Below, piece after piece: positions 14,545 to 22,680 of a stretch of DNA of 25,738 bases. Within the stretch, counting starts at the first letter, position 1, and the number at the start of each line of letters is the position of its first letter. Under the pieces are notes generated by a model that saw nothing but the letters and a program-made list of their open reading frames with translations, did not search any database and was not told the origin of the DNA. Source of the DNA: Candidatus Naiadarchaeum limnaeum (GTDB taxonomy: Archaea; Undinarchaeota; Undinarchaeia; Undinarchaeales; Naiadarchaeaceae); contig DVAB01000012.1 of the NCBI GenBank assembly GCA_014189685.1, positions 1 to 25,738 of the forward strand, read 5' to 3'. Position numbers and translations under genes: made by a program.

Positions 14545-15261
14545 TTATTCTTGTTGCTTTGCTTTTATTCTTTTCTCGCGGCGTTCCTTTCTCTGCTGTT
14601 CTTTAACTCTTCTATGTTCAAGAAGTTTTTGCCACTCGTCCAAACTTAGCTCTTTTTTCTGCTCCAAAAGTTTCACTTCATCAACTTGTTTCTGCTTTTC
14701 AGCAGCTTCTTCTTTCGCGATTTCAGCTTTCAAAGTTTGCTCGATTTTCTCAAGCTGAATTTGCTTTACTCTTTTTAGGTCCTCTGCACCAAGATATGTT
14801 CCAAGCTTTTTAGTTGTTGTAAGCATTCTTGTTCTCTTGTGAGGGGCTCGATTAATTAAGCCGCGCTTTTCAAGTTCTACATTATATTCATAAATTCTGT
14901 TTCCAAAAAGCTTGACCATCTTCGCTTGAGTTATTGGCTGCTTAAATGCAACGTAAGAGAGTGTGGTTAAAACCGCCTTGCGCATATCCATCTGCGGCGC
15001 CAGATTTTTTACACGATCGAGATATTCTGGCTTTACATCAAGTTTGAATTTGCCCTCTTCCTCTGTAAGAACTATAGGGGAATCTCTTTTCAAATAATCA
15101 GCTCGTATCTCATCAACAGCTTTTTGCACTTTTGAAATAGGAGAATTGTGGGCATATCTTGCAAGGTCCTCTAAAGAAAGGCGCCTGCCTGCGATAAAAA
15201 GGGCTGCCTCTACAACTTTCTTTATATCAATCCTCTGTTCCTGTTTTAATTCCTGTTCCAT
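14545..15261 (-). CDS. scpB: ScpB-like segregation and condensation protein
   Basis: 238 residues. Residues about 12-165 follow the ScpB double winged-helix layout: VVEAALFIAGRRLSLEDLARY at the start, then VLTEEEGKFKLDVKPEY, then MRKAVLTTLSYVAFKQPITQAKMVKLFGN, which is the characteristic second-domain motif, and RGLINRAPHKRTRMLTTTKKL. The remaining 70 residues are a Glu/Lys/Gln-rich, probably helical tail that lengthens the protein. ScpB partners with the kleisin ScpA and an SMC ATPase to compact chromosomes; no scpA is seen in this window. The start is supported by a TATA-like AATTTAAAC about 28 nt upstream. The gene is divergent from RPA. Confidence 0.88.
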   Translation of the reverse strand: MEQELKQEQRIDIKKVVEAALFIAGRRLSLEDLARYAHNSPISKVQKAVDEIRADYLKRDSPIVLTEEEGKFKLDVKPEYLDRVKNLAPQMDMRKAVLTTLSYVAFKQPITQAKMVKLFGNRIYEYNVELEKRGLINRAPHKRTRMLTTTKKLGTYLGAEDLKRVKQIQLEKIEQTLKAEIAKEEAAEKQKQVDEVKLLEQKKELSLDEWQKLLEHRRVKEQQRKERREKRIKAKQQE

Positions 15262-15284
15262 AAAACGTATTATAAAGCGGGGTT

Positions 15285-15343
15285 GTTTAAATTCTTAATC
15301 AATAAACTCTATAGAGTATTCTCGAGTTAACAAAATTTTATAT
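15285..15343. promoter_or_regulatory. Divergent scpB/RPA promoter region with central palindrome
   Basis: GTTTAAATT at 15285-15293 is the minus-strand TATA element about 28 nt from the scpB ATG. TTTTATATA at 15335-15343 is the plus-strand TATA element for RPA. Between them, ACTCTATAGAGT (15306-15317) is a perfect 12-bp palindrome lying 12-18 bp from each TATA box, well placed for a regulator acting on both genes. CTCGAG and GTTAAC follow it at 15321-15331. Confidence 0.5.
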
Positions 15344-15378
15344 ACTACTGAAAGACATGAGTCTCTGGGAGATTTTAA

Positions 15379-15439
15379 ATGCGCGAAGTAAGTGAAGTAA
15401 TTTAAACTTCGCTTATTTTCCTTCGTTGCACTCAGGAAA
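15379..15439 (+). promoter_or_regulatory. Structured 5' leader of the RPA gene with short upstream ORF
   Basis: The predicted transcript start near 15367 leaves a leader of about 70 nt, unlike the leaderless neighbours. TAAGTGAAGT (15389-15398) pairs with ACTTCGCTTA (15406-15415) including one G-U, around a 7-nt loop, and CGAAG (15384-15388) can pair with CTTCG (15421-15425). TTCGTTGCACTCAGG then leads into the ATG at 15440. An 8-codon ORF, MREVSEVI, at 15379-15405 covers the left arm and the loop. Confidence 0.5.
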
Positions 15440-16444
15440 ATGGTCAAATTAGAAGAACTGTTGGACCTTGCTTCAATAAAAACTGGATTGAGCAAAGAGG
15501 AAATTTTGCTCAGGATTAGAAATAAGCAAAAAGAACTATCTGGACTGGTTAGTGAGGAGGGGGCTGCATATATTGTAGCGAATGAACTTGGGGTTAAAAC
15601 TAAAAATCGCGTTGTTGAGAGCATTTTAAAATTGAAGGAATTAAAGCCAGAAATGAAATCTGTAAATGTCATGGGCAGGGTAAAATCAATCTATGGGCCC
15701 AGAGAATTTACAACAAAGACAGGGATTAAAAATAAAGTTGTAAATATGGAAGTTGTTGACTCAACAGGAGTTGGTAGAGTTGTTTTATGGAATATGCACG
15801 ATATTGAGAAAGTTGAGAAAGGATTAATAAAAGCTGGGCAGGTCATACAAGTAAAGAGTGGGTATGTGCGCGAGTCTAGTTTTACAAATTCTTTGGAAGT
15901 TCATGTAGGCAGCAGAGGGGTTTTAATTGAAAATCCGGATGGTATTTTAGGAGAGGATTTCCCAAAGATTGGAGGAGTTGAGAATGGGCAGAGAAGAGTT
16001 AAAATCAGCAATTTAAAAGAAAATGAGATAAAAGAGGTAAGAGCAGCGATAACAGCACATTTTGGAAATAATTTTGTTCATGAAATGTGTGAAAACTGCA
16101 ATAAAAAAGTCACCTCGGGGAAATGCGAAAAATGCGGCGGAACTAAAACCAATAAACTATTAATACTTAATTTGGCAATAGATGATGGGAGCGGCACAGT
16201 TAGGGCAGCGGTTTTCAGGGAAACTGCTGAAAGATTAATTGGCTTAAAAGCAGAAGAGGCTGTAAACCAGCAAAAAGTTAAGTCTCAATTGGAAAAATTG
16301 CTTGGAAGTGAACTGATATTTGAGGGAAAGGTTAAGAGAAACGAACAATTTGACCGCTTGGAGTTTAATATTTTCAACATAAAAGAAGTTAAAACTGAAA
16401 GTGAGATTGAACAACTCATAGGAGAGAAAAATGGCAAAAGCTGA
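15440..16444 (+). CDS. rpa: Replication protein A (single-stranded DNA-binding protein)
   Basis: 334 residues. The N-terminal helical domain ([23 protein letters not shown], residues 4-26) and [12 protein letters not shown] are typical of archaeal RPA. An OB fold follows at about 70-165 ([26 protein letters not shown]). A zinc finger has C217, C220, C229 and C232 (CENC...CEKC), and a second OB-like region runs to the C-terminus ([19 protein letters not shown]). RPA coats ssDNA in replication and recombination and hands over to RadA, whose gene overlaps it by 14 bp, so translation is probably coupled. The in-frame stop at 15398-15400 with no start codon between fixes the ATG at 15440. Confidence 0.93.
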   Translation: MVKLEELLDLASIKTGLSKEEILLRIRNKQKELSGLVSEEGAAYIVANELGVKTKNRVVESILKLKELKPEMKSVNVMGRVKSIYGPREFTTKTGIKNKVVNMEVVDSTGVGRVVLWNMHDIEKVEKGLIKAGQVIQVKSGYVRESSFTNSLEVHVGSRGVLIENPDGILGEDFPKIGGVENGQRRVKISNLKENEIKEVRAAITAHFGNNFVHEMCENCNKKVTSGKCEKCGGTKTNKLLILNLAIDDGSGTVRAAVFRETAERLIGLKAEEAVNQQKVKSQLEKLLGSELIFEGKVKRNEQFDRLEFNIFNIKEVKTESEIEQLIGEKNGKS

Positions 16445-17432
16445 CTATGAAGAGGAGTATGAGGAAGAGGAAATTGAAGTTCCTAAGGGAAAAAAAGGAA
16501 ACGTGAATTTGGAAGATATTTCTGGAATCGGGCCTGCGACTGCTAAAAAATTAGAGGAAGCAGGGTTTAAGGATTTGAAATCAATTGCAACAATGGCTGC
16601 GGGGGAATTAGCAGAAATTGCTGAGATAAGCGATGCAAAAGCTAAAAAAATCATTGCAATTGCAAAATCACAGGCAGAACTGGGATTTGAAACCGCAGAT
16701 AAATTTTTGGAAAAGAGAAGGGAAGTTGGAAGGCTTACAACAGGCTCAAAAGTTTTTGACAAATTATTAAGTGGGGGTATGGAAACACAATCAATAACAG
16801 AGTGCTTTGGGGAATGGGGTTCTGGAAAATCACAGATGGGGATGCAATTATGCGTTAATGTTCAATTGCCAGTTGATAAAGGCGGTTTAGGGGCAGGGGC
16901 TTTAGTCATTGATTCTGAGCACACTTTTAGGCCAGAGAGAATTGTACAGATGGCAAAAGCAAAAGGACTAGACCCCGTAAAAGTTTTAAAAAATATTATT
17001 ATTGCAAGGGCTTACACATCAGATGACCAAATGCTGATTGCTGAGCAGGCGCATGAAATGATACAGGGAAAAAACATAAAATTAGTAGTGGTTGATTCTT
17101 TAACAAGTTTATTTAGATCTGAGTACACAGGAAGAGGGACATTGGCTCCACGGCAGCAAAAATTAAACAGGCATTTATCAACATTGCATAAATTGGCTGA
17201 TTTGAATAATTTAGTTGTATATGTAACAAATCAGGTAATGTCAAATCCCCAGATGTTCTTTGGGGACCCAACAAGACCAATTGGAGGACATATTTTAGGG
17301 CACAGTGCAACTTTTAGAATTTATTTGAGAAAGAGCAAGGCTGAAAAAAGAATTGCACGATTAATAGACAGCCCGAATTTGCCAGATGGGGAAGCAGTTT
17401 TCAAAGTAACTGAGGATGGAATTGGGGACTAG
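16431..17432 (+). CDS. radA: RadA recombinase
   Basis: 333 residues. After an acidic start ([10 protein letters not shown]) comes a helix-hairpin-helix DNA-binding domain ([19 protein letters not shown], 28-46) and the FETA polymerisation motif (86-89) in the linker. The ATPase core has Walker A GEWGSGKS (127-134) and Walker B LVVVD (218-222). [20 protein letters not shown] and [21 protein letters not shown] contain loop regions, and the chain ends [14 protein letters not shown] as RadA does. The length is normal. RadA forms ATP-dependent filaments on ssDNA for homologous pairing. A GGAG-type ribosome-binding site lies about 7 nt upstream of the ATG, inside the RPA gene. Confidence 0.97.
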   Translation: MAKADYEEEYEEEEIEVPKGKKGNVNLEDISGIGPATAKKLEEAGFKDLKSIATMAAGELAEIAEISDAKAKKIIAIAKSQAELGFETADKFLEKRREVGRLTTGSKVFDKLLSGGMETQSITECFGEWGSGKSQMGMQLCVNVQLPVDKGGLGAGALVIDSEHTFRPERIVQMAKAKGLDPVKVLKNIIIARAYTSDDQMLIAEQAHEMIQGKNIKLVVVDSLTSLFRSEYTGRGTLAPRQQKLNRHLSTLHKLADLNNLVVYVTNQVMSNPQMFFGDPTRPIGGHILGHSATFRIYLRKSKAEKRIARLIDSPNLPDGEAVFKVTEDGIGD

Positions 17433-17443
17433 GCAGCCTGATT

Positions 17444-18937
17444 ATGATAAAGCACAAACGAAAAAAATACCTAAAGATAGGCAGAGAGATTGGATTTTCT
17501 TATATACTGGTTTTTCTCCAGTTCATAGTGGGCCCTCTTCTGATTGCGTTGCTCACAAGAATACTGGGGGCTGAGAAATATGGAATATATGCCCTGTTTT
17601 CTGTTTTCGTGGGGCTGTTCTCACTGATTCTCCAGCCTGGCTTATCACAGTACTTGATTACAAAATTGCCTTCCTATGAAGAAAAAAAATGGCCGCTAAT
17701 ATTTTTTTCAGTAATATCTTTTGAGGCGGTTTTCGTGTTTGCAATTCTTACTATTTTCTACTTCAGCCCACTTGGGGCAATGTTTCTGGATGTGAACAAA
17801 CTTGCGACATACAAATCCCTGCTTGCAGTAAGTATGGTAATAATTTTCTTCAGCACGATTGGTGGAATATATGACTATTATTATAGGGCAAAGCAGCGTA
17901 TAAATTTGGCGAATTTTATGGAATTCTTTAGGCTTAAAGGTTGGGCGCTCCCGCTTTTTGTGCTGTTTCTCTTGTTTAGGAGATTTGACCTGTTTCAAGT
18001 GTTTTTAGCATGGGGAATTTTTGTTGTGTTAACTTTGCTTATCTATTTCTGGAAAACTAAAAAAGAATTGTTTTATTTCATCAGGTCAGGCGGAGCCCAA
18101 TACAATCTTATCAAGCCAGCACTCATATTTGGTTTCCCGCTGATTTCTACAAGCATTCTTTCATGGGTTATAGCGGCAAGTGACCGCTATATTTTGAATT
18201 ACTTCACTTCTGCAAGCGTTGTTGGGATATACAGTCTGGCTTATTCTCTGCTTGGCACTTTGTTCACAATGGCAATTATTGTGAGCAGTGTTATTCTTCC
18301 TTACTTTTCAGAAGCATGGTGGAAGGATAAGAAGCAGTACAGTACTCTTCTGAATGCCTCGCTAAAATATGGACTTATTATGATGGCCCCGGGGCTGGTT
18401 GGAGCGTTTGTGCTCAGGAATGAGTTAATCACTCTCATATCTGGCCCGCAATATATTGCTGCCGCACCTGTGGTCAAGACACTGCTGCTCTACCCATTAT
18501 TTTTATTTTTAAGCAGCGCATTGCTACAGGTTCTTATGGTCAGAAATCAGAATGTGTTTGCGGGATTTGTTTTTCTTTTTGGCGGAATACTGAATATAGG
18601 ATTGAACATATTGCTCATCCCCCCCTATGGAATGCATGGCGCTGCAATTGCAACTGTTCTTAGCTATTTGCTCATGTTTTTGCTTACGCTATACAAAACA
18701 AGAGTTCACAAATTACTTGATTATAATTTCGTAAAATTGCCGCGGATTGTTCTTTCGGCGATAATTATGGGAGCGGCAATTTCATTTATTCATCCTACCC
18801 ATGCCCTTACCAAACTTATAACACTGGCAGTTGGGGCAGGTATTTATTTTGCCCTATTGTTCCTAACAAAAGTTTTTGATAAAAATGAGTTGAAATTAGT
18901 AAGGGGTGCCTTATTTTCATTTAAAAAAATTCTCTAA
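17444..18937 (+). CDS. Wzx-type polysaccharide flippase (MOP superfamily)
   Basis: 497 residues with about fourteen hydrophobic helices. It opens GFSYILVFLQFIVGPLLIALLTRILGAEKYGIYALFSVFVGLF, the standard Wzx/RfbX entry (helix 1, then ARxLGxxxYG-like turn). It has YDYYYRAKQR, SWVIAASDRYILNYFTSASVVGIYSLAYSLLG in the centre, and GGILNIGLNILLIPPYGMHGAAIAT near the end, all typical positions in the family. Such proteins move lipid-linked oligosaccharides across the membrane. It starts 11 bp after RadA, so it may be co-transcribed with the recombination genes although its role belongs with the glycan genes. Confidence 0.93.
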   Translation: MIKHKRKKYLKIGREIGFSYILVFLQFIVGPLLIALLTRILGAEKYGIYALFSVFVGLFSLILQPGLSQYLITKLPSYEEKKWPLIFFSVISFEAVFVFAILTIFYFSPLGAMFLDVNKLATYKSLLAVSMVIIFFSTIGGIYDYYYRAKQRINLANFMEFFRLKGWALPLFVLFLLFRRFDLFQVFLAWGIFVVLTLLIYFWKTKKELFYFIRSGGAQYNLIKPALIFGFPLISTSILSWVIAASDRYILNYFTSASVVGIYSLAYSLLGTLFTMAIIVSSVILPYFSEAWWKDKKQYSTLLNASLKYGLIMMAPGLVGAFVLRNELITLISGPQYIAAAPVVKTLLLYPLFLFLSSALLQVLMVRNQNVFAGFVFLFGGILNIGLNILLIPPYGMHGAAIATVLSYLLMFLLTLYKTRVHKLLDYNFVKLPRIVLSAIIMGAAISFIHPTHALTKLITLAVGAGIYFALLFLTKVFDKNELKLVRGALFSFKKIL

Positions 18938-18940
18938 AGA

Positions 18941-18955
18941 TTATATTTATATATT
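18941..18955 (+). promoter_or_regulatory. TATA box for the ferredoxin gene
   Basis: TTATATTTATATATT ends 25 nt before the ATG at 18980 and only 7 nt before the upstream in-frame ATG at 18962. The archaeal spacing rule favours the later ATG and a leaderless message. Confidence 0.5.
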
Positions 18956-18979
18956 GAGCTGATGACAGTAGTTAAAATA

Positions 18980-19267
18980 ATGGTCAGAAAAGCGTATGTT
19001 GATAAAGAAATTTGTATCGGGTGTAGTCTTTGCAATACTATATGCCCTGAAGTTTTCTTAGAAAGTAAACAAAATTCTGAATATGGCGGAGATTTTAAGT
19101 CTGACACTGTTAATACAGTAAATCACGAAGAGGTGACAGATAAAGTAGATGACGCAATACAGCAATGCCCTGTGCAGTGTATAAGCTGGCGAGATGAGAG
19201 TTCAGGAGGAGAGACAAAGCTAACAACTAAGAAAGCTACGCAAAAACACGGAGAGCCAAACCATTGA
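18980..19267 (+). CDS. 4Fe-4S ferredoxin
   Basis: 95 residues from the ATG at 18980; six more residues if the ATG at 18962 is used. The motif CIGCSLCNTICP gives the C-x2-C-x2-C-x3-C-P pattern, and a later CPVQCI supplies two more cysteines. This fits one 4Fe-4S cluster with a partly degenerate second site, as in archaeal single-cluster ferredoxins. Between them is a polar insertion (SEYGGDFKSDTVNTVNHEE) and after them a hydrophilic tail. It is 62 bp upstream of a B12-binding radical SAM gene. Supplying electrons to that enzyme is a reasonable inference, not shown. Confidence 0.88.
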   Translation: MVRKAYVDKEICIGCSLCNTICPEVFLESKQNSEYGGDFKSDTVNTVNHEEVTDKVDDAIQQCPVQCISWRDESSGGETKLTTKKATQKHGEPNH

Positions 19268-19307
19268 TCAGAGATAGATGGTAAAGCTTAAATATCATTA
19301 TTGAATA

Positions 19308-19327
19308 CTTTTAAAATATATTAAAAG
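19308..19327 (+). repeat. Perfect 7-bp inverted repeat just before the radical SAM start codon
   Basis: CTTTTAA (19308-19314) and TTAAAAG (19321-19327) flank AATATA and end 2 nt before the ATG at 19330. It could be an operator or a weak start-site hairpin. A TATA-like CTTAAATATC at 19287-19296 lies further upstream. Confidence 0.35.
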
Positions 19328-19329
19328 TT

Positions 19330-21339
19330 ATGGCGAAGGAACTAAAATTACAATTATTGCAGGAAGATGGTCAGAAAGGCCATGCCCATGAATGCGGCAC
19401 TGAATCATGCAACTGTGGCAGTCATACCTCTAAGTTAGGACAAGAGCCAAAAATTGAAAATATAACTGCAAGTAAGACTGAAAACATAGTTGAAACAAAA
19501 GCAAAAGCTAAAACTCTTAAAGTTGTTTTGTGTACTACTCCTTTAGATATCCAGCTAGACAGAGGATTTGGGGAATATCCGCGAATGCCAAAGGTTGCAA
19601 TTATGAGTATTTATCAGTTCCTCGAAGAAGCAGGATATGCCCCAGATTATTATGATATTGACACGCTTCTTCCTTCGGACAATGAAATGTTTGAGTATTT
19701 TAAATCTAGCCAGCCGGAAGTTGCAGGCATAAGTGCTGTTGTCTCATCCGCCTATGCTTCAGTTAAAAAGATTACAAAAATTATCAGAGAAGCCAGCCCT
19801 AATACACTTATTGTACTTGGCGGATATATGGGAGCATCTGCTAATATATTGCTGAGAAAAACCAATGTTGACCTTGTTGTGTTGGGAGACGGAGAAAATC
19901 CTTTAGTTTCTTTGTGTGACTATCTTGAGGATAATGGAAAAAAAATAAACAAAAAAGAATTATTAAAAATAAGAGGACTGGCCTTTCTGGACGAGGATGG
20001 CGAAATGGAACTTACAGGATACGCAGACACGAAACTGAAAAACGCAAACTATCTCCCAAACTACGATATTCATGCCAAAGGATGTCTAGGCAACTATGAA
20101 CTTATGGAAAAGGCCTTTTTCCGCGAAACTAAAGATTGCCCTGATTTTAATCACGATCCAAAAGCATTTGAGCCAGACAGAAATCCTAAAATGGTATCAC
20201 TTTTATCCACAAAAGGATGCGTTGCAAGATGCACATTTTGCCAGCGTTTCTCACGCGGATATTTTGTAGGCAATATAGAAGCAATGGATACCTATCTCAG
20301 AGATGTAAAAGAGAAATATAATGTTGGGGCTGTTCTTGTTGCTGATGAAAACTTTGGTTCTGACCAGAACTTTGCTTATGCATTGGCAGGATTAATGAAA
20401 AAACATGGTTTGATATGGTTTGCAGGAGGAGTTAGAGTTACTTCTGTTAAGCCAGAGGACATTCAATACTATAAAGACCATGGATGTGTTATGATAAGAT
20501 TTGGAGTTGAGAGCGGGTGCCAGAAAATTCTAGATGTTATGGAAAAAAAGATTACAGTGAAGAATCTCATGAATGCTTTTACAGCTTCTAGAAATGCTGG
20601 GCTTTATCCTGGTTTGGGGTTCTGCCTAGGTATGCCAGGAGAGACTAATGAAACAATTATGGAATCTGGAAGATTCATAGCAGAGGTAGCGTTAATGTAT
20701 GGTGTGCCCCCCCAGAATATTTTTACAGGATTTCCTTATGCAATGCCATTTCCAGGAACCCCGCTGTATCAATACGGGCAGTTGCAAGGTGTTATAGGAA
20801 CAAGTGTGGATGATGAAGAAAAATACCTTCTTCATGTATCCGATATTTATCCTGTAAAAGAAAATTACATAAACCTTAGCGGATCAAGTATGAAAGATGC
20901 CATATTCTGGAATTTCTTGGCAAGATATGAGGCTATGCGTCACTATTATAACAACCCTCTCTCAAAAGAGACGGTAAAAGGAAAGAAAAGAGAAACAACA
21001 GTAAAAGCTGCAATTTCACAGTTAACATTTAAAAATTTCCTGCGACATTTGTTTAATCCAATAACAACTTTAAACGCAATTCTAATCTGCAGTCCGTTAG
21101 TTGCAAAGATAAGCGGTCCGTGGTTCTATAGCCTGATGCGAAATCTGCTTTGGACAGAATACAAAATAAAAAATCTTTTTAGAAAGAAAAAAGACTTCTG
21201 TCCGGATAAAGTGGAATTGCCTAAAGACATTGATATATCAAAAGGCCTGAGACATATTGTTGAAAAACTTAAAGAAGCCCGTACAGGAACACAAACCAAA
21301 ACTGACAAGAATGTAGATATTCTTCTCCTAGGTAGATAA
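19330..21339 (+). CDS. B12-binding-domain radical SAM protein, 669 residues
   Basis: Residues 18-32 are a His/Cys-rich patch (GHAHECGTESCNCGSH), followed by a variable linker. A cobalamin-binding-type Rossmann domain spans about 63-240, with KVAIMSIYQFLEEAGYAPDYYDID and a VLGGYMGASAN...DLVVLGDGENPL block, but without the DxHxxG base-off motif. The radical SAM core starts at STKGCVARCTFCQ (C297, C301, C304, the CxxxCxxC motif). It continues with VLVADENFGSD, VMIRFGVESGCQKILDVMEKK and GFCLGMPGETNET. About 110 further residues at the C-terminus include a hydrophobic helix. This class performs radical methylations, ring changes or similar steps on lipids, cofactors or sugars; the substrate here is unknown. 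Confidence 0.88.
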   Translation: MAKELKLQLLQEDGQKGHAHECGTESCNCGSHTSKLGQEPKIENITASKTENIVETKAKAKTLKVVLCTTPLDIQLDRGFGEYPRMPKVAIMSIYQFLEEAGYAPDYYDIDTLLPSDNEMFEYFKSSQPEVAGISAVVSSAYASVKKITKIIREASPNTLIVLGGYMGASANILLRKTNVDLVVLGDGENPLVSLCDYLEDNGKKINKKELLKIRGLAFLDEDGEMELTGYADTKLKNANYLPNYDIHAKGCLGNYELMEKAFFRETKDCPDFNHDPKAFEPDRNPKMVSLLSTKGCVARCTFCQRFSRGYFVGNIEAMDTYLRDVKEKYNVGAVLVADENFGSDQNFAYALAGLMKKHGLIWFAGGVRVTSVKPEDIQYYKDHGCVMIRFGVESGCQKILDVMEKKITVKNLMNAFTASRNAGLYPGLGFCLGMPGETNETIMESGRFIAEVALMYGVPPQNIFTGFPYAMPFPGTPLYQYGQLQGVIGTSVDDEEKYLLHVSDIYPVKENYINLSGSSMKDAIFWNFLARYEAMRHYYNNPLSKETVKGKKRETTVKAAISQLTFKNFLRHLFNPITTLNAILICSPLVAKISGPWFYSLMRNLLWTEYKIKNLFRKKKDFCPDKVELPKDIDISKGLRHIVEKLKEARTGTQTKTDKNVDILLLGR

Positions 21340-21351
21340 TTTTTGTATTTT
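21340..21351 (+). terminator. T-rich archaeal-type terminator after the radical SAM gene
   Basis: TTTTTGTATTTT begins at the base after the TAA stop, in the 36-bp gap between two converging genes. Archaeal RNA polymerase terminates at such T runs without a hairpin. No matching A-rich tract serves the opposing gene. Confidence 0.4.
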
Positions 21352-21375
21352 CCTGGGCAGAAATGGTAGGACTGA

Positions 21376-22665
21376 TTATGTCAATAAATCTTTATTTTCT
21401 CTTAAAAATTTAGCACCAATGCGGATGTTATATTTGCTCAAAAAATTAGTGCCAATACAAGTATCTTTCCTATTAGTAGTGCTTGATTGAAAGATATCTC
21501 TGAATTTCTTTTGCAATTTTTCGTCCTCTTTTGTGTATTTATATTTTCCATTTAAATTAGCGTACATCTCCTTCGCGAGTTCATATATTTCTTTGGGGGT
21601 ATTTTCTACTGGCACTAATCCAGCTTCATTAAAATCTTTCGTGTAGGTATATCTGCCTCCCTCAAATCCGATCATTTCACTGAATTTGAGAAAACGCTTT
21701 TCTTTTTTAGACCATATTTTTTTAGGTATGTATATGCTGTCTTTTCTGATTGGAGGGTATATTACAGGAATTATATTTGCAAGAGCAATTGGCCGGTTAA
21801 AAATTGCAGCTATGGTAGTAAGCCCTGATGTGCTTACAAGTAAAAATTTGCATTTTGCCAGTAGGTAAATATCCAAAAAATCGGCCCTGAATTTAGAAGC
21901 ATAATCAATTATTCGTGGATTTTTAAAAGAAGGCAATTTTTTTGAAACAATGCTACCCATGCGAACAGCAAACCCGCCTTTTGATGTTATATACTGTGCC
22001 GCTTTCAGATAATTGTTTATATCACTGTCGCGATAATTATAATATTTCCATTCCTGTGGGTCGCTTGTTTGCTTTAAAAAAGTAGAATCGCGGTTATGGA
22101 AGCAGACAAACCATGAGCCTTCCTTCATTCCAATTTTTCTTAATAATTTTTTTCCATGCCTCTCTTCTTCGGGGGTAAATGAAAGGTTTGGTTTTATAGT
22201 AGAGAATTCGTGTGTGTAGTAAGTTTCAGCAAATAAAGGCTGATAAAATATTGTCCTACCAAATAGAGATTTGCTACTGAACACTGCGCGGAGAAATGTT
22301 TGAATATAATTCGGCTCAGAGATTTGCACTACTTTTAAGCGCCCTTTAAAAACTTCCAATAATTTACGCTTGAACATTTTAAACAGCTGCAGATTTGGCT
22401 GGTTTTTAGAAGCGATTGCAATATAAAATGCGCCTTTCTCTATTTTTATAGCGCCATTTTGGATACGCCTAAGGAATAAATCTGTATTCGCAGCTAGATG
22501 CCCAATTTTATCATCGATAAGCAAAAATAGTTTTAGAAATTTAAATGGTTTGATCAAATATAAAAATAAAATGAATGCAGCAGAAAATAAATTTACTGCG
22601 GTCCAAAAAAATATTTTTAATAGTCTAGAGCTTCCGTGCGTCTCAAGTAAAATCGGCGTGACCAT
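21376..22665 (-). CDS. TIGR04372-like glycosyltransferase
   Basis: 429 residues. A hydrophobic segment at about 16-46 probably anchors the protein to the membrane. The middle contains WFVCFHNRDSTFLKQ, YYNYRDSDINNYLKAAQYITSKGGFAVRMGS and LAKCKFLLVSTSGLTTIAAIFNRPIALANIIP, the conserved blocks I associate with the TIGR04372 glycosyltransferase family (GT-B-like, found in surface-glycan and flagellin-glycan clusters). The tail is polar. It is the last gene of a minus-strand operon behind the MDR dehydrogenase, 15 bp away. Donor and acceptor cannot be deduced. Confidence 0.78.
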   Translation of the reverse strand: MVTPILLETHGSSRLLKIFFWTAVNLFSAAFILFLYLIKPFKFLKLFLLIDDKIGHLAANTDLFLRRIQNGAIKIEKGAFYIAIASKNQPNLQLFKMFKRKLLEVFKGRLKVVQISEPNYIQTFLRAVFSSKSLFGRTIFYQPLFAETYYTHEFSTIKPNLSFTPEEERHGKKLLRKIGMKEGSWFVCFHNRDSTFLKQTSDPQEWKYYNYRDSDINNYLKAAQYITSKGGFAVRMGSIVSKKLPSFKNPRIIDYASKFRADFLDIYLLAKCKFLLVSTSGLTTIAAIFNRPIALANIIPVIYPPIRKDSIYIPKKIWSKKEKRFLKFSEMIGFEGGRYTYTKDFNEAGLVPVENTPKEIYELAKEMYANLNGKYKYTKEDEKLQKKFRDIFQSSTTNRKDTCIGTNFLSKYNIRIGAKFLRENKDLLT

Positions 22666-22680
22666 ATAATTTAATTAAAC

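Noticed and set aside
15295-15672. 125-codon minus-strand ORF across the RPA 5' region
   Set aside because: It overlaps the RPA coding start and the divergent promoter region, has Ser/Phe-rich low-complexity translation and no start context.
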